Origin: Euzebyaceae bacterium
GTDB taxonomy: Bacteria > Actinomycetota > Nitriliruptoria > Euzebyales > Egibacteraceae
DNA: 5,859 bases
Reading direction: 5' to 3'
Assembly (NCBI GenBank): GCA_013698135.1
Contig: JACCVM010000018.1
Location: forward strand, 1-5,859
Below are positions 4,788-5,859 of this stretch, piece by piece. Below the pieces are notes generated by a model. It saw only the letters and a program-made list of their open reading frames with translations, was not told the DNA's origin and ran no database searches. Position 1 is the first letter of the stretch, and each line of letters begins with the position of its first letter. The position numbers and the translations under genes were made by a program.

Positions 4788-5836
4788 CCTCGGCGCTGAC
4801 CCTGCGGGAGCTGACGGTGGCCTACGGCGCGGAGCCGGTGTTGCGCGGCGTCAGCCTGCAGGTGGCACCCGACGAGGTGGTGGCCCTGCTCGGGCCCTCC
4901 GGCTGCGGAAAGAGCACCTTGCTGGCCGCGGTGGCCGGGTTCATCGAACCTCGCGAAGGCCAGGTGCTGTTGCGGGACGAGGTGATGTCCGGGCCTGGCC
5001 GCAGCGTGCCACCAGAGGACCGCGACGTCGGCGTGGTCTTCCAGCACTACGCGTTGTGGCCACACCTGACCGCCGTCGACACGGTGGCCTACCCCCTGCG
5101 CCGCCGCGGCGTCGGGGCTCGAGAGGCGCGCCGCGCGGCGACGGCGCTGCTGGCGCGGGTAGGTCTTGACGAGCTGGGAGACCGACGCCCGGCCGAGCTG
5201 TCCGGAGGGCAGCAACAACGCGTCGGGCTTGCTCGCGCCCTGGCGCGGGAGCCGTCCCTGTATCTGTTCGACGAGCCCACCGCCCACCTGGACACGGCGC
5301 TGCGGGCGTCGTTGACCGAGGAGCTCACCGAGCAGCGCCGCCAGCGTGGTGCGGCCGCGTTGTACGCCACTCACGACGCGGCGGAAGCGCTCGCGGTGGC
5401 CGACCGGGTCGTGCTGCTGCGCGAAGGTCGGGTCGCGCAGGTCGGCCGGCCGGCCGAGGTCTACGAAGAGCCAGCCGACCTGTGGTCCGCGGCGCTGACG
5501 GGCCCCGCCTCGGTGCTGGACATTCCCGCCGGCGAGGCGGTCTCCGGCAAGGTGACGCTGCGCGTGGGTGAAGAGACGGTTCGCGTGCCCGGGGGCAGCG
5601 CTGCCGGGCTGCGGCCGGCTGACGGGGCCGTGCTGGTGCGTCCCGAGTGGGCTGGGCTCGGCGGGCGACTGTCCGGAGTGGTCCGTCAAGTGCGCTACCG
5701 GGGTCCCTACACCGACTACCGCCTGCACACTGCGGCGGGCACGGTCGACGTGCGCGGTGCCGGGACCCCATCGGTGGCGGTCGGCGACGCCGTCACCTGG
5801 GACCTGCAACGGGTCTGGATCAGCGCCCGCAGCTGA
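4784..5836 (+). CDS. ABC importer ATPase with C-terminal TOBE-like region, FbpC/AfuC type (350 aa)
   Basis: This is the energising subunit, expected on the cytoplasmic face docked to the EAA loops of the permease. All nucleotide-binding motifs are present: Walker A GPSGCGKST (37-45), Q-loop VVFQHYALWPHLT (84-96, Gln87), signature LSGGQQQR (139-146), Walker B LYLFDEP (159-165, Glu164 catalytic) and the switch His197 in ATHDAAEAL. The D-loop reads TAHLD (166-170) instead of the usual LSNLD of this family. A C-terminal region from about 275 (VLVRPEW... GVVRQVRYRGPYTDYRL) fits a TOBE_2 regulatory/OB domain, as in iron and polyamine importers; ThiQ-type ATPases lack this. The ATG overlaps the permease stop by 4 nt, and GGGACGGCGG upstream is the likely ribosome binding region. 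It is the last gene of the operon; the 23 nt that remain show no terminator. Confidence 0.93.
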   Translation: MTSALTLRELTVAYGAEPVLRGVSLQVAPDEVVALLGPSGCGKSTLLAAVAGFIEPREGQVLLRDEVMSGPGRSVPPEDRDVGVVFQHYALWPHLTAVDTVAYPLRRRGVGAREARRAATALLARVGLDELGDRRPAELSGGQQQRVGLARALAREPSLYLFDEPTAHLDTALRASLTEELTEQRRQRGAAALYATHDAAEALAVADRVVLLREGRVAQVGRPAEVYEEPADLWSAALTGPASVLDIPAGEAVSGKVTLRVGEETVRVPGGSAAGLRPADGAVLVRPEWAGLGGRLSGVVRQVRYRGPYTDYRLHTAAGTVDVRGAGTPSVAVGDAVTWDLQRVWISARS

Positions 5837-5859
5837 AGGCAGCATTGTCGGCGCCACAG

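Noticed and set aside
4418..5857. Minus-strand frame of 479 residues opposite the ATPase
   Set aside because: It is antisense to a gene with every ABC ATPase motif; its composition is typical of a shadow frame.

Overview
The window is GC-rich throughout (roughly 70%), with many GTG/TTG starts, short intergenic gaps and G/C-ending codons. This fits a high-GC actinobacterium (Actinomycetota). No rRNA, tRNA, CRISPR array, insertion sequence or integrase is visible. Base composition is even along the window, so nothing points to recent transfer.

The left part (1-1200) holds small genes. On the minus strand there is the cut-off N-terminus of a possible DUF2342-type zinc-dependent metalloprotease (running off the left edge), a 109-residue exported single-pass membrane protein (128-457), and a 98-residue helical hypothetical protein (591-887). 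Facing away from the last one, on the plus strand, is a 60-residue tail-anchored-type membrane microprotein (1018-1200). The 130-bp divergent spacer between 887 and 1018 carries two adjacent dyads: a short one resembling a DtxR/IdeR metal box (about 934-948) and a perfect 9+9 bp inverted repeat (951-973), a strong operator candidate. A second cluster of dyads lies upstream of the exported membrane protein (514-540).

The right part (1356-5836) is one tightly packed plus-strand operon of four genes: a 265-residue protein of unknown function resembling the DUF6390 family, a lipoprotein solute-binding protein, a fused double-domain permease, and an ABC ATPase with a C-terminal TOBE-like region. 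The junctions are a 2-nt gap, an 8-nt overlap and a 4-nt ATGA overlap, so the products are probably co-translated. The order and sizes of the last three genes match the ferric-iron type (FbpABC/AfuABC/SfuABC) of importers. The binding protein, however, lacks an obvious paired-tyrosine iron site, so the substrate is not settled. A possible promoter (TTGACC, 17 bp, TTCGAT) and a strong AAGGAG ribosome binding site precede the operon.

The most interesting feature is the translational linkage of an uncharacterised Cys/His-containing protein to an iron-type importer with an atypical binding protein. Next is the paired-dyad control region between the two divergent small genes.
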